Assembly: GCF_040802235.1 (NCBI RefSeq)
Contig: NC_133166.1
Coordinates: 116,946,991-117,010,990 of the forward strand
Length of the DNA: 64,000 nt
From: Manis javanica
Lineage: Eukaryota; Chordata; Mammalia; Pholidota; Manidae
Reading direction: 5' to 3'
The stretch's first letter is position 1, and each line of letters begins with the position of its first letter. Both the position numbers and the translations under genes were made by a program. Under the pieces are notes generated by a model. It was not told the origin of the DNA, ran no database searches, and saw only the letters and a program-made list of their open reading frames with translations. Shown here in pieces: positions 45,621 through 59,600 of the stretch.

Positions 45621-47184
45621 CTCCGGGGCCCCGTGCGACCCTCCTAGGGACCTGGGAACACCCCTTGGGATCCATGCCTGGAGTCCATGAATAACCTGGG
45701 GCCTCTACTGGGCGGATACCCTCAAAGCCAGGTACCCGCTGAGGCCGGTGGTGGTGAGACACCCGAGCCGCCCTCCAAGTAGGGAGGGGGCCCACACACA
45801 GGCGCTAGAGGCCTGCCCTCCAGGGTGCAAGCGGGAAGGGCAGGCAAGCATCTCTGTGCAATTCTTAACCACCAGCACGCGTGAGGAATTTTATAAACAT
45901 CAACCCACTCAGGTGGTTTGTGATCAATCCCTCCTTAACCAGGGCAAATCGGGGAGGGCATCTGTAGGTCCCCTTGACCGATGAGTGGCCTGAAGCCTCA
46001 ACAGCAGCCCTGTCCAGCCGCTGCCAGCACAACCCTGCACCTCTCATTCAGTGTGGACTCGCCTTTGCAGGGGAGGGCATGGGCTCAGCCCCCCTGAGGA
46101 CCAAGCCCTGTCTCTGGACTTCCCTACCCACAGAGAGCGGAGAGGGTGCAGGAACCAGGCCCAAGAGATTCCAATAAATCTCTTTAGAGTGGACCCGCTA
46201 ACACACGGACCCAGGCACCCTTCATAGCCTGCTCAGTGCCACAGTCCTCACATGGTTCTGGCCCCTGCGGTCCCCAAGCAGAGGGGTGGCCTACTCTCCC
46301 AGTCAGGCCCAGAGCCCTTGGCTGACCTGTCCTCTGGAGCCTCATCCCCCTTCCCCAACGCCTGACAAGGGCCACCGGCAGGTAGGGCAGCCATCAGAGC
46401 CCCACCCTAAGGCCAAAGGAGGGAACTTTCAGTGGCTCAGCACAGCTGGAGGCCAGGCAGTCCCGGCCTCTGGGGCTTGGACTGACCGGAGAGGGCAGAG
46501 GGTGGACTATTCCCAAGGTGGGCCGTGGCAATCCCATGAGTCAGGTGCTACAGGTCACCTTGGGAGGCTGGCCTAACCACCCCTCCCAGCTTCAGGTGGC
46601 CTGGCCCACCCCCAGATTCAGGATGCCTCACAGGGCAGGGAGCCCTGCCCTCTCCTGGGTGGCCCCAGGTGCTTTGACTCACGTCTGTCCTGCCACCCAG
46701 TCTAATTGCCCCCTTCCTGACTGTCATCCTAGAGCCCTGGTGAGAGACCCCGTGTCCCTCCTACCTCTCATGTCCCTTCAAAACGGCCCCCACCCCACAG
46801 AACTGTGAACTCCCTGGGAAGGGGTGCACTGTTGAAGGGGCGGAGGAGAGAGGATGAGGAGGCAGGAAATGACAGAGAGAAGGGGGAGGCGGGGCTTCTG
46901 AGGCTTCACTGCCCCCTGCCCCATAGCCCAGACCCCGTTTTTTAAGCAAAGGCTGAGCCTAGACTTGGGCCCCACCCACTGCTGGCTACCCAGAGCCCCC
47001 ACCTCCCCACACCCCTGGGACATCCAGACAAGCCCACTGGGTCTCTCCTCTGCAGAAAGCCCTGTGCTGCCGTGTGGAGGGCCAGGAAGGCAAGGGCCCA
47101 GACCCCTGCCAGCAGAGGATGACTCCAGGCCACGTGTGTCTCTGGCACCTCAAGGCTCCTGATGCAGCCAGTAGACAGACAACG
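45621..47184. other. Spacer between CCDC88B 3' end and RPS6KA4 promoter
   Basis: About 1.6 kb of GC-rich unique sequence. No coding exon, tRNA or recognisable interspersed repeat was found. The two tandem genes are close enough for read-through transcription to be possible. Confidence 0.6.
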
Positions 47185-47613
47185 CAGACTAATGTATCCC
47201 AGCTTTATTCTCCTGTGCCTCACAACCCAGATAAGGCTCAGGGACGGGCCCAGGCCACTGTCTCCATGGAATGGTCCTCAGCTCCCCACCTAGACGGGGC
47301 AGGGAGCTCTCTTACCCACTCGGGCCTGCCTCCTGGGGGGGTCCCCCATGGCCCACCTCCTCAGCGAGGGCCTCATCCCCGTGCTGCGGCAAGGAGCTGT
47401 CTGTGGGTGCCAGCCATCTCCCGGTCCACAGGTTCACCCCAGCTCCATCTCAAGACCCTAGTGCAGACCTTGGGGGATCCAGAGGCCCAGGCTTCCTTGT
47501 CCAAGAACTGACCACAGGTGTCCTTAACTCCAACAATCCTGGCCTGCCTGGGGCCCCCACTGAGACTCCAGCAGTGAGAAGAATCCACTCCCAAGCTCCC
47601 TGTCGTCTTGGTC
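47185..47613 (-). other. CCDC88B: CCDC88B 3' untranslated region
   Basis: About 430 bases from the TGA to the inferred cleavage site. Confidence 0.75.
47204..47209 (-). terminator. CCDC88B: CCDC88B poly(A) signal AATAAA
   Basis: Canonical AATAAA in GAGAATAAAGC, followed by a GU-rich GTCTGCGTTGTCTGTCT downstream element. Confidence 0.8.
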
Positions 47614-47669
47614 TCACTGGCTGAGGGAAGGGGCCAGAGCGCGTTTCTCCGGTTCTTGCACCTTGAGGC
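47614..47669 (-). CDS. CCDC88B: CCDC88B coding exon 27 and stop
   Basis: Residues 1448-1465 and TGA: LKVQEPEKRALAPSLSQ, matching the human C-terminus. About 850 bases of intron separate it from exon 26 and hold an L2 and a DNA-transposon fossil. Confidence 0.93.
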
Positions 47670-50600
47670 CTGGAAGGAAGGGCTCAGCTCAGGCCTGCTC
47701 CTCGGTGGGGGACTGCCAGGGCTCAGGGTGGTTCACAGGGCCCAACGCCTTCTGTGACCCCCCATGCCCTTCTCACCTCTCGGCTCTCCCCCTCCTCACT
47801 CCAGCTGCACCAGCCACCTTGCCAGTCCACAAACACACCAGGCTTTTGCTTTAGACGCTCCCTTGGGCTGGAATACTGCTCCCAGATAATGCTGACGCCA
47901 ACCTCTCACCTCCAAGTCTTTGCTCCAAGCTCACCTCCTCTCTCAGGCCTACCCTGAACACCCCAATTAAAACTGCAGCTGCCCGCCCAGTGCTGATCGC
48001 CCCCAGCCTGTTCTTTGTGCCCGAGCATTACTGCCTCCTAATGTCCTGGGGCTGAGCTGCCCAGCCCAGGACTGAGCACACGAGATGTGGCTACATACTT
48101 GTGCTGTAGTATAAAATACCCACTGGACTTCTGAGACTTAATATGAAAAGGATAATATAAAATATCTCATTAGTGACTTTTCACACCAACTACATGTTGG
48201 AAACAGCAATAGTTCAGGCATATTGAGTTAAATAAAATGTTTATTTTGCCTGTCTCTTTTTACTTTTCCTGATGAGGCAACTAGAAAAATTTAAGTGACA
48301 CATGTAGCTCTCATCACGTTTCTATTGGACAGAACTGTTATCGATAATTATTATTTTTATGCATATTGTTTACTGTTTGCCTCCCATACCAGTACATTCT
48401 CTGCTATAACCCCAGCTAGCATGTCACCTGGCACTTAGTAAAGGCTCATTGCCAATGAGTGAATGGATGAATGAGGTCTGTCAGCGACCCGGGTAGGGCA
48501 AATACCCTCACTCACCCTCTCGGTTAACATCTGTTTCGTGTTCGGCCAGGGTCTCAACAGAGCCATCCCATCCCACGCCAGGTCCTGGAGGAGGTACAAG
48601 CAGCCTACTGGGCCACAGGGACCAGTGCAGAGATCGGCAGGGCTTGTGGGGAGACACAGGGGACAGGAGAGAAGCTCCCCCAACCAAGGAGTTGGTGGGT
48701 CCGTAGGGAGTTAGTGCTATTGGGGGCAGGGACCCTTGTCCCTCACCTTTGCCATGGGAGTTGAGTGCGCCCAGGGGACCTGGCCGGCGCTGTCGGAATC
48801 GCTGTCGGGGCGTATCTCCGGGACTGAATGACTCAGAGCTTCGCCCCACAGGGAATCGTGAGCTGAGTTTCCGTCGCTGCCCACCTGCCAGGGTCTCATC
48901 CCGTAGGCACAGGGAGCTTTGGGCCCGGCGCACGGGTGCTGGTGAAGGGCACCCTGCAGAGGCACAGGCAGGGAGCGTGTTAGAGCAGCACGGGGCGGGG
49001 CCGGGCACAGAGGGGAAGCCGGCAGGGTGAGGCGGCGCAAGGCAGGGAGAAAAGGCTGCGGAGGTGGGAAGGGGGTCTGGGTGAATGGCTGTGGCAACGG
49101 AGGCTGGGCCCTGTGCTGGCTCTGATACTAACTCACTGTGTAACCTTGGGCAAGGTGCTTTCCCTCCTTGGGCCTCAGCTTCCTCATCTGCTGACTGGGA
49201 TAAATGACCTCTCACTAAAGTCCCCTGCTGCTCCAAGGTTCTAGGTGCAGCTGCGGATGGGCAGCCTAGGCAGGAGGGAGGTGCGGGCTGAGAGGGATGT
49301 GGCAGGGATGCAGGACAGAGAGCCACTCGAAGCATGTGGGCAGGGTAGGGCTGCAGCAGGGAAGGCCAGAGGTACGTGCGCAAGCGGCGCAGGGAGAGAC
49401 CAGAGGCATTGACAGACACCAGGGTAGGGGTAGAGGACATGGGGTAGGGACTATCCTGGTCACCCGGCCCCCAGACCCACCTGTCCCATCCGCCTCCCTG
49501 CCCTCGGAGAGCTCCGTCTCAGCGGGGGCCCCCAGGCTCTCGGTGCTGCCAGCCCCATCGGCCCCCAGGCGTGGCCCCCCGTGGAGTACCCCCTCCCGCC
49601 GGGGCCGCATCAGCCTCTTCACCTTGTCTGCCAGCCAGCTGCCCTTCCTGGGGGCAAGAGGGCATAAGAAGGGGTAAGGCCAGGGAGGAAGGAAGGGCCT
49701 GAGAGCCACGTCAGAGATGGCAAAAGCCAGGCAAACCCTCAATGAGACCAGAGCTGAACTGGGCCAGGGGTCAGAGGGCAGTGCAGGGGCAGAGGTTGTG
49801 GGGATCCCTAGCCCAAGGGGTGGAAGGGCCGCTCACTTGGTCCGGGGCAGGGGCCCAGGCTCCAGCACACGGTACTGGTCCATGATCTTTTCCACCAGCT
49901 TCTGCTTCTCACGGCGCAGGGCATTGAGCTGGTCCCTGGAAGGATGGGCAGAGAGGAGGCAGGCACGCGGCTGGGGCGGCAGCGAGGCTCAGGTCACAGC
50001 AGGTGCGCACTGGTGCAACCCTGCTGATGGTTCCCACCCTGACATACACGGCCTGCGCTGATGAGCGCACCCTGGTGGCCAGCCCCAGCCCTTGCCCCTG
50101 GACCTCCGGCCGTCTCCCCACGAGCTCGGGGTCCCCAGAGCTGCAGCTCCCAGTCGGCAGCGAGCCCGCCCACGGCCTGCTCACAGGTACTGCCGCTGCT
50201 CCCGGTGCAGGTGGTCGCGGCTCTCCAGGCTGCGCTCCAGGAGCTCCCGGTTCTCCCGGCTCAGCGCCTGCACCTCAGCCAGCAGCTGCCGGTTCTCCTC
50301 TTCCTGGGCGCTCCTCAGCTCTGTCAGCAGCTGGGGGGGGCCGGCAGCAGAACAGGAGGGGTTACTGGGGCCGGTGGCTACCGTCCTCTCCCCCCGCTGC
50401 CCCCACCGCCTCCCCCACTCCACCTGCCACCGGCCGCTGCCCACCCTCAGCACACCTCACACTGGGTGGTCAGCCGGCAGGTGCTCAGGTCCAGCTGCTG
50501 GTTGAACTCCCGCAGCTGCTGGCTCTGCACCTCCAGCTGTGCCCGCTCCAGCTCCAGCCGTGCCAGCCGACCCCTGAGCTCCCCGCGTTCACCCTGCAGC

Positions 50601-53600
50601 TCCCCGCGCTCCCGGGACACCTCGGCCAGCAGTGACTGCGCTCTGAGGAGGCGAGGAGAGCTGCTCTCCAAAAGGACTTGCCGCCCATCCCAGACCCCCA
50701 CAGGGACAGTGACTGTCACCACCGACCCACTTCACAGATGGGAGCACTGAGGTCTGGCTTGCAAGGAGAGGGCTGGTACCTGTCGTGCTCACTCTGGAGC
50801 CTCCGCAGCTCCTCCTCCAGGCCCCGCTGCCGCTGCCCATCCTGCATCAGGCGTTCACGCTCTGCCAGCAAGGCCACCTCCTGTGCCTCCACACTGGCCC
50901 TCTGGGCCTGCAGCTGATCATGCCTGGGATGGACAGGGGCTCAGAGGGCTGCAAAGACCTGGGGCCAGGGCAACGAGTGGCTGCACTGTTCAGACCTGGG
51001 GGTCTGCCTCCTAAGCAGAGGCCCCCAGGCAAAGCCATACAGAGAATGCCATGCCAGATGCCCACCATTCCCAACAACAGATGAGCCACAGGGTGAGCAC
51101 ACTCCAGCCCCACGAGAGGGAAAAGGGGCAGAGATGGGTTTGCTGGGCAGTGGTGCCTCCCTGGTGGGTCAGACCCACCAAGGGAGTTTGCTCTGGGTGC
51201 CCAGGAGAGGAGCTGGGTGTCTGAGGGAGGCTCACCGGCCCTGCAGCTCACGGTGGGCCAGCTCCAGTGCCCGCATATTGGCCTTGAGGTCACGGTGCCG
51301 GACCAACAGTCCCTCTAGCTCGGTCTCCTGCCGCCGCTGCAGCTGTGCCAGGGCCTCGTGGTCCCGCAGCAGGGCCTGCTGCTGTCCTCGGGTCTCCTCC
51401 TGGGACCGCCGTGCCACCCTCACCTCCTCCTCCAGCACCCCCAGCTTCCTGTGCAGCTCCTGGCCCTGCATCTCCAGTATAGACTTCTCAGCCTAGGGCA
51501 GAGGAGAGAGCAGGGACCACCGGGGTGGAATCCCCGGCCGGAAAGGGGCGGAAAGGGGGCAAGGGATGGGGACAAAAGACAGAGCGCAGGGCAGAGAACA
51601 AGGAGAGAGATCTGTGGAGGAGGCAGAGGGCTGGGGTGGGGGCAGCAGGGAGCCGAAGGCAGGGGCTGAAGTTAAAATGGCATGGAAAGTGCAGCACGGG
51701 GAACATAGTAAAGTTGATTGTAATATCGTCAAGTCTTAGTGTGACAACAGCTGGTATTTACACTTATCATGCTGAGCATTTTGCAATATACATAATTGTT
51801 GAGCCACTATGTTGTACACTTAAACCATAATACTACATGTCAACTATATTTCAATTTTTTAAAATTAAGGCAAAAAGAAAAGAAGTTAATGTGCAAGGAG
51901 AGCAGAGAGGTATCACAGAGGCAGGTGCTGTGGAGTGGGGGGCAGGAGACCCAGGGCAGGGATGGGACAGACGGGTCTGCAGGCAGGAGCAGGAAGCGGG
52001 TAGGGACAAATGGCTGGTTGCGGAGGAGAGGGCTGGAGATGGGGCAAAAAGGGGCACAGTGGGGGCTGGACGCAGGGGGAAGAGGAAGGAACAGGGGAAG
52101 GAGGAGGGGTTAAGGGGAGATGTGGGAAGGTGGCTGCAGACGACAGGTGCAGAACAGGGTGGCTGCGGTCAGCGGGCATGGATACATGTGACCAGGGAAC
52201 AGGGCTGGGCAGCTGGACAGGAGCAGGAGCAGGGAAGGATACACAAGGGGCAGGGGCAGAGGCTGGGCACCAGGCCGCCACCCACCTGCAGGCGGCTGCT
52301 GCGCTCCTGCGCCCGCTGGCTCTGCAGCAGCAGCTCCTGTGCGTGTCCCTGCAGGCTTCCCAGCTGCCCCTCCAGGTGCTGCAGCTGCCCCTGCAGAGCT
52401 GCCTTCTCAGCCACCAGCGTTGCATTCTGCCAAGAAGGGGTGGGGTGGGGAGTTGGCTAGGAGGGGCCAGGCAGATCGGACAACCCCACCCCTCCCGGGG
52501 CCCACCCGGGCCCACACTCACACTGCGCTCCACCTCGATGAGCCGCCCGCTCTGGGCCCCCGTGATCCTGGGATCGGTGTGCTCCTTGAGCCCCACAGGG
52601 CCCTCTCGCAGCTGCAGGGAGAGGCCCTGGGAGGTCACTTGGGGCAGTACAGGAGGCCTGGGGCAGCGCAGGGACCTAAACCAACAGACCCTCACCCCTT
52701 CGTCAGCATTTGACACTGTCCACTCTCCCCCACCCACGCCCCTACCCCTGGGTCCTGACCCCTGCAGGCCAGCACCCTCCATCCCACCCGTCTGGACTTC
52801 CCTCAGTTCTGGCCTCGGCCCGTGCCACAGCTTCTGCACAGAGCACTCTTTCTGTCCCAGGTTTGTGGGCCACTTTCCCCAAAAAACCTCTGCCACCAAG
52901 CCCACATAGCCAGCTAGTTGGTCAGCTGGGTGCCCACCATCCCCAGCACCCTGTGACCTTGCCTCTGTCCCAGGTGGACTGTGAGCTCCCTGAGGGCAGT
53001 GGCCTGTATTACCCCCAGCAACCTTGAGAGAGCACTGGGCAGTGAGCCCGCATGCAGCAGAGCCATCAGAAACCATTACCGATGACAGTAACTGAGCCCA
53101 CTAGGAAGTTGTGGGGTCCAAGCGAGAGACACATCAGTCACCTCAGAGCAGAGCCACCAGGTTCTGTCCATTTAAGGAATGGGGGAGATGAGGTCCTGAG
53201 AAGACCACGTGGCCAGGGCAGTTGGCCTGACTCTCAGCACAGTGCTCCCTCTAACCATCCCACACACACAAGGCAAGCAACTGGCCAAGAATCAGGGAAC
53301 AACACTAGCTCTGGTGGGATGGGCGTCTGTGCAGGTCTGGCTACCTGCATGCAGGGTGCTGGGAGGGCTGAGAGGAGGCCCCCAGCTCCCAGGGCCGGGG
53401 ACTCACCTGGAGCAGCTCTTCTTCCAGCTGCAAGGCCCTCGTCTCGAGCTCCATCAGTGCCTCCTCTTTGCCGGTGGCCGCCGCCTGCAGCTCAGCTTCC
53501 AGTCGCTGCTCCAGGGCCTGGTACCTACCACGAGAAGCTGTGGCACCTACCCTTCCCCAAGACCCTGCCTGCCTCTCTCTGCCCCTCCGGCAATGTCCCC

Positions 53601-56600
53601 ACCTCTGCTGCTGGAACTCTTGGTCCTGCACAAATTCATGCCGCTCCTGAGCCGCCTGTTGCAGCTCCCTCTGCAGACGCTCCAGCCGGGCCCCCAGCTC
53701 CTGGCCCCGCACCACAGCCTTTTCAAGTTCCTGAGGGCAAGCAGAACAGGCTCAGAGCCAGAACAGCAGACCACCGCCCTCACCCAGGGGGCAGGGGAGA
53801 GCTGGATACAGAGGGCTGAGAAACCTCAGGAGACCTGGCTTTCTGTCTTGGCTCTGTCATCCTGGGCAAATATCTTTAACCCTTTGGGCCTCTATTCCCC
53901 CATCTGTAAAATGGGAGTAAAGCCTGGTCACCTTGCAGAGTGGCTATGGAAGAGCTGGCAGAGTGTGGGTATGGCCCGTGGGCCAAGAGTCAGAGACATA
54001 TGCTGGGAAAGTGTCTTTACCTCTCTGAGCCCATACTTCCCCATGTGCCTAGTGACAGCTAGACCCGTTCTGTGTGCTGAGGCCACCCTGGACATGTGAG
54101 GGAAAGAGACAGGTCTGGAGAGCAGTCCTGGCCCAGGGCAGGAACTTAGTGAATGCCAGGCCTAACCACAGTGGGGGCTGGGAGGCGTTTGGTTGGGATG
54201 CTGCTAGCCAGGCATCCTGTGGCAGTTGAGCCGTACCACTGTAGAAGGGGTTAAGAGGCCCACTCTGGTCTGTGGGCCCCAAAGGGAAGTAGACCAAACC
54301 ATTCTGAGTTGCGGGGGCCCCCACATGGAAGGGCCAAGGCTGACCAGCCACTGCAAAATCCTGCCTCTGGAAACCAGATCTACAGCCTTTGCTCTGATCT
54401 TCCTGGTGTAGCAACCCCACCCGAGCTTCCTCCTGGGGTCACCTCACTCCTGGACACCCTTGGCCACTGTCTCACTTGAATGACAAGTCTCATGAGACCC
54501 TGCTGCCCATTGGCCAGTAGCCACTACAACCTAAGGGCTAAGGGTTAGGAAAAATGGTGGCACAGATGAAGACTTGACCTTGGGCCAGACCCTACGCTGG
54601 CCCCCTCCAGGCCCTGGCCACAGCCTCAGTGCCCCCACATCACACCTTCTGCCCTGCCCCAGCCAACAGGGATAGCTCTCTCAGCCCTTGCTTCCCTGAC
54701 CTCCCCCAGCCACACCCAGCTATCACCAGGAACTGCTCTAACCAGGAAATTTCCCCAAATTCCCCTTTGTCCTCAGCCTCTCTCACCCTCTCAGTCCTCA
54801 GAGCTACTCTCCCAGCCAGCCAGCCCCACCCTCACCTTCTCTGCCACCTGTTGGCATTCCCTCTCCACGACTGTTCTAAGCTCTCTATATTCATTATCTT
54901 GCAGAATCCTGTGGGGCAGGTAGTTTTTATTCCAGTTTTACAGGTAAGGAAACCAAGATTTAGAGAGGTTAAGTAACTTGCCCCAAGCCACACAGCTGAT
55001 AAGTAGGGGATCTGGGACACAACCCAGGTCTGCTTAATAGTATCTCTCAGTCACATCCTACAGAGTGGACCCAACCTCTCAGCCCACCCTGGCACCCACA
55101 ACGCCCATTCTCCCATTCCCCAGGCCTGCCCTGAATGATGCATAACCCTGTGTCCACCCAGTGGTGTGTTCCTCACTCCTTCCATCCCAGGGTATCTGAG
55201 CAATGACTCCTCCTCCCTGAGTTTCACAGGGATGAAACTACAAACTTGTAGATTTGATTCCTCGTCTTTGGCACACCCTCCCCCAAAGCCCTGGGCCCCA
55301 CTGGCCCAAACACCCTTCCCATTCCCTCCCCTCCTCCAGGCAGCCTTCCCTGCCACGCTCCAGCCTGAGTCCAGTGTGCTTCCTGGACCCCCACGGCTCC
55401 CTACACTGTCCTGTCTCCACCCCAGACTGTGAGCCCCTCCCCACAGACAGGTGTGCTGGCTGCCTGGCACCAAAGAGCTCCTGGCACCAAGGAGCTGACC
55501 GTCAACATGCTTAAATAAATGAATGAAGGCGTGTCCAGGTCTCTCTCTTCCATCCCCCATCCCAGCCCCAGAGAGCCTCACCTGCTACCTGGACCACTGG
55601 CGCTGCCTCCTAATGGTCCCAGGCTTCCCTGCACACCTAGGGGACCCTCCTCAAACTCGGGTCTGCAAACACCCTTGGATGGCTTTCCCCACCTGGGGAT
55701 GCGGCAGTAAAACCCACAAAGCTGGCCCCACACACCCCTCTGTTTCCCTATTCCTCCCAGGGTCCCTGAGCATCTTTAAGGCCTTTAAATCTTTGCGTGT
55801 GCTGCAGCCTCTGGAACATCTTCCTACGCTGACTGAAATCTTACCATTCCTCAGAATCCCCCCACCGAAGCCTGCTCTCCCGCACCCTGGCATCAGCTCC
55901 CTCTCCAGGGGCTCCCAGCACGCTTGGCTCTCAATAACCGGTGTGTCCTGAGCCTCTGCCCAGCATGAACCAGGCTCTTCACACCCTGAGGCCCCTACTT
56001 ACCTCCCTGAGGGCCTGCCTCTCCCTGTTGGCCTCCTGCTGATGCCGGCAGCTCTCAGCCTCCAGCACTTGCAGCCGCTCCTCAGCTGCCTCAGCCCGGG
56101 CCCGCAGCCTGGGCCCCTCACGCTCCCACTGCCTCCGCTCTCGGCCGGTTGCTGCCAGTGCCTCTGCCAGCGCCTCCCGCTCCCGCGACACAGCCTCCAG
56201 CTCCTGGCCAGCTGCCTCCACTGCCTCCCGTAGCCGGGCCTGCTCCTGGGCCTGGGCCTCCACCTCTTGGTGAGCCTCAGCCTCTGCGCTCCGTGCCTGA
56301 GCCAGTTCCTCAGAGAGGCGGGTGGCCTCCGTGCCTCGGGCCTCCAGCCTCCGGGCCAGGGCCTCCAGCTCAGCTTGACAGGCCTCAGCCTCCCTCCTCA
56401 GCCGTGCCACCTCCTCCCTGAGAGCCCCCTGCTGTGGGACACCACTGGCCAGGGTCTCCTCTGGGGTGGGCTTCTCCCAGGCCTGGGTCTCAGGAGCCCC
56501 TTCCAGCTTCCACTGTCGTTTTTGCTGGTCTGGGCCTCCAACCGTCCCCTCCAGCCCCTGTTCGTGCTCTCTGGCCTCTGTTTGCCCCTTGGGTGGGTCC

Positions 56601-59600
56601 AGCCCCTGGCCTGGGGTCTCCTGCTTCCTCTGCTGAACACGGAGGCTGAGTCCCCAGGGTCCGGGCTTGTTCTTGGGGCCTGCCTGTCTCAGCCCCTGGG
56701 CCTCAGGCCCGGACTCCCCAGTCTCTCCTCCCGGCATCAGGTGGGCCTGGATTTTGATCTCTGGATCCTGAAGTGGAGCCACAGAGGCAGAGGTCTGGAG
56801 AGGGGCTCCATGGCCAGCCTTCTCCAAGGACTCCTTTGTCTCCGCAGCAGGACCCGACTCCTGGGGGGTCAAGTCTGAGGTCTGGGGGGCCATGGCAGCC
56901 GTCTGAAGGGATCTCTCCATCCCCTGTGGGTCTGAATCTGATGCCTGGGAACACTCAGCAAGTCCTTCAGGGACTGAGCCTGATACCAAGGGAGCCAGAT
57001 CCGAGGCCTCGGGGCATTCATCCCCCACCAGGCCAGCCAAGCCATGGGTGTCATGGTCCGAGGCCAGGCAAGTCTGGGGAGCCGGGTCCAGCTCTGGAAC
57101 CAAGGAGTCCTCATTCTGCTCCTCCAGCAGGGGGTGCTGAGGGCACATGAGAGGGATGCTCAAGCCCAGAGGAGGATGCCAAAAAGGACCTACTAGGAAG
57201 GTTGGGGGAGGGGACTCACCTGGCCATCTGGCTGCCCCTGTAACACCTGGAGCAGACCTCGAAGCTCCTGATTCTCCAGCTCCAGAACCCGCAGTCGCCC
57301 AGCCTCTGCCTCCCTCACTTCATCATGCAGCGAGGGGGCAGCTCCTGGCAGGGGTTCTGGGGCGTGTGAGATGAGGTCAGGACCCCTCCCAATGCTAGGT
57401 CTCGCCCTGCTCCCCGGCTCCTCACATGCACCCCCCCATCCCCTAACGCCTGGGAGAAGAGGATGACGTCAGAAGCCGAACCCACTATAACTGCAGGAAA
57501 ACACAGGCAGCCCCCAGCCCCAGCCCCTCCACTGAGGCCCTACTCACCCTCCCCAGGAGAGAGCGGGGGTGGTGGCTCCAGGCTCCGCTGAAGCTCCAGC
57601 TCCAGCTCCACGTTCTCCTGTGCCAGCCGGTCCACCTGATGCCGCAGAGAATCCAGCTCCTGGTGGGAAGCAGGATCAGACGAGCCCTCCCCACCAAGGC
57701 CAGTCCAAGTGTGTAGCCTAGAGGGTCACTAAAAGAAGGCTAGGGGCCACAGGGTCACTACGGAACCCTGGGGGACCACTGGGGTCGCTGGGGCTCACAG
57801 ATTTCAAAGTAACCAAGGATCTCTCTGTCAATCTCACCGCATGGGCCTCGCCCAACCGAGTCCGAAGCAGCAGGTTCTCACGCTGGGTCTCATGCAGCCG
57901 AGCACAGCGCTCTTGAGCAGCCTCCAGCTGCTCCTCCAGCAGAGCCTTCGAGGCTTCCAGGGCCCCGGAGAGCACCCGCTCCTCCTGGTGAGGAAGCAAA
58001 GAGAAGCCGAGGTGCCACAGACCCCGCCTGCCCTTTTCCTTCTGACCCTGCACGCCCATGGCGTTCTAGGCGCCACCTCTCCCCTCCATCAGCCCCACCC
58101 CCCAGGTACCACCTCCCTAACCCCGGGCAGGCTCCTCTTCTATTAGGTCCCGCCCCTTCTCCCCAGCAACTGCGTCTTAGGTGGTATCCCTCTAGGCGCT
58201 ATTTATCAGCCCCAACGCCCGAGGGCTCTCTCCAGACCCCACGTCCCCTGCATTTGGCCCCACCCTCTTCTCCCTGACCGATCGTACCTACAGCCTGTAC
58301 CTCTTCCCCCCGCCCCCCACATCCTCCCCACCCTCCAGAGGGCCTTTCCCCAGATACCACCCCACCCATTTCTCCCAGAGGTGACCTCCCTCCATTAAGG
58401 CTCAAATTCGCTCCTCCTCCTGGCCCACCCCCAGCCTTCGCAGCCCCGCCGCGCCGCACCTCCAACTGGCCCTTGCAGGCCTCTGCAGCCTGCAGCCGCT
58501 CCCGGCAGCGTCGCAGCTCCTCCGGCAGGCGGGACAGGCGGCCGGCCCGCTCCCGCAACGCCTCTGCCTCCTCGCGGTACAGCTCGGCCCGCCTGGCCTG
58601 TCCTGACAGCGCCTGGGCCTGGGCCAGACGATGCGGGGCTGGGAACAGCCAGCGCGGGCCAGCGGAATTAGGGGTGGGAAAGAGCGGGCCGCAGAAGGCA
58701 ACAGGACGGGGGGCTGCGGGGGAGGGTTAGGGAATGCCGCAATGGCGGGAGCATCCTCTGCGCGCACCTCCTGGCGGAGCCTTCGAACTTCGGCCTCCAA
58801 GCCCTGCACCTCTGCCTGGGAGTCCAGCAGCAGCTCGGCCTTCTCCTCCCTGGAGGGAAGGGACGCTGGAGGAGTCTGAGGACCGTAACCCCCAACCCTT
58901 ACCAGGCCTGAGCTGACATCCCCACTGGGGCTGGACCCCCCCATTCCTAATCCGTCGCCCTCCGCCCGTGTCCACTTCCCAGCCTGCGGTACTCACAGCT
59001 CCTGCCGCAGACGCCGCAGCTGGCCCTTGGTGTTGGCTAGCTGCAAGGCCAGATGGTGTGAAGGGCCCTCCGGGGGAGTCCTAGCAGGAGCCTGAGGCAA
59101 TACAGGGGCTGGCTCTCGCTCCAGCAGCAGTTCAGCCAGTCGCTATGGAGGTCAAGGGTCAGGGGTCAGGAGTAACCCATCCAAGTCCCCCACATCTGCA
59201 CCAACCACAAGATGAATCTGGCTGCTGCAGCCCTCCTGGCCCAAGACTCCCAACCCCCATCTCACCCACACATCTGGGTACCCCACGGTCCTCCCATCCC
59301 CACCAGATCCGTGATGCCCCTGCCACCCCTCACCTGGGCCTCCGCATCACGCTCTCTCGCCAGCCTCAGCAGGGTCCCCATCAGGCTCCGGAACAGCATC
59401 TCCAGCTCAGGAGACGCCAGCTCCCCGGGCTCAGGCCCAGCCAGTGCCAGCACCAGGCCAGCTCCAGGCTGGGTCACCTGGGGGGCACAGGGAGAGCAGT
59501 TCAGCCAATGAAGGTGGAGGACAAGGTGTCCCCGGGTAGCACTGCAAGTCCAAAGTTGTACCTCCTGGATGGCAGCAGCCAGCTCACTCTGGACCTCGAG

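Larger units (their letters stand above)
53731..56002 (-). other. CCDC88B: CCDC88B intron 14
   Basis: A 2.3-kb intron holding MIR copies in both orientations and an L2 3' end. No conserved coding exon recognised; exons 14 and 15 join in frame. Confidence 0.8.

Noticed and set aside
48508-49440. 310-codon minus-strand open frame
   Set aside because: Overlaps CCDC88B exons 25-26 but continues through introns and an inverted MIR, so it is not one exon.
52010-52909. 299-codon plus-strand open frame
   Set aside because: Antisense shadow of CCDC88B exons 17-18 and their introns; codon use mirrors the real minus-strand frame.
51913-53076. 387-codon minus-strand open frame
   Set aside because: Runs through CCDC88B introns in a frame other than the spliced one; it misses the conserved heptad sequence.
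53601-56002. An extra CCDC88B exon between exons 14 and 15, because human has a slightly longer sequence there
   Set aside because: Exons 14 and 15 join in frame with conserved codons on both sides, and I found no short conserved exon with splice sites; a three-residue difference is enough to explain it.
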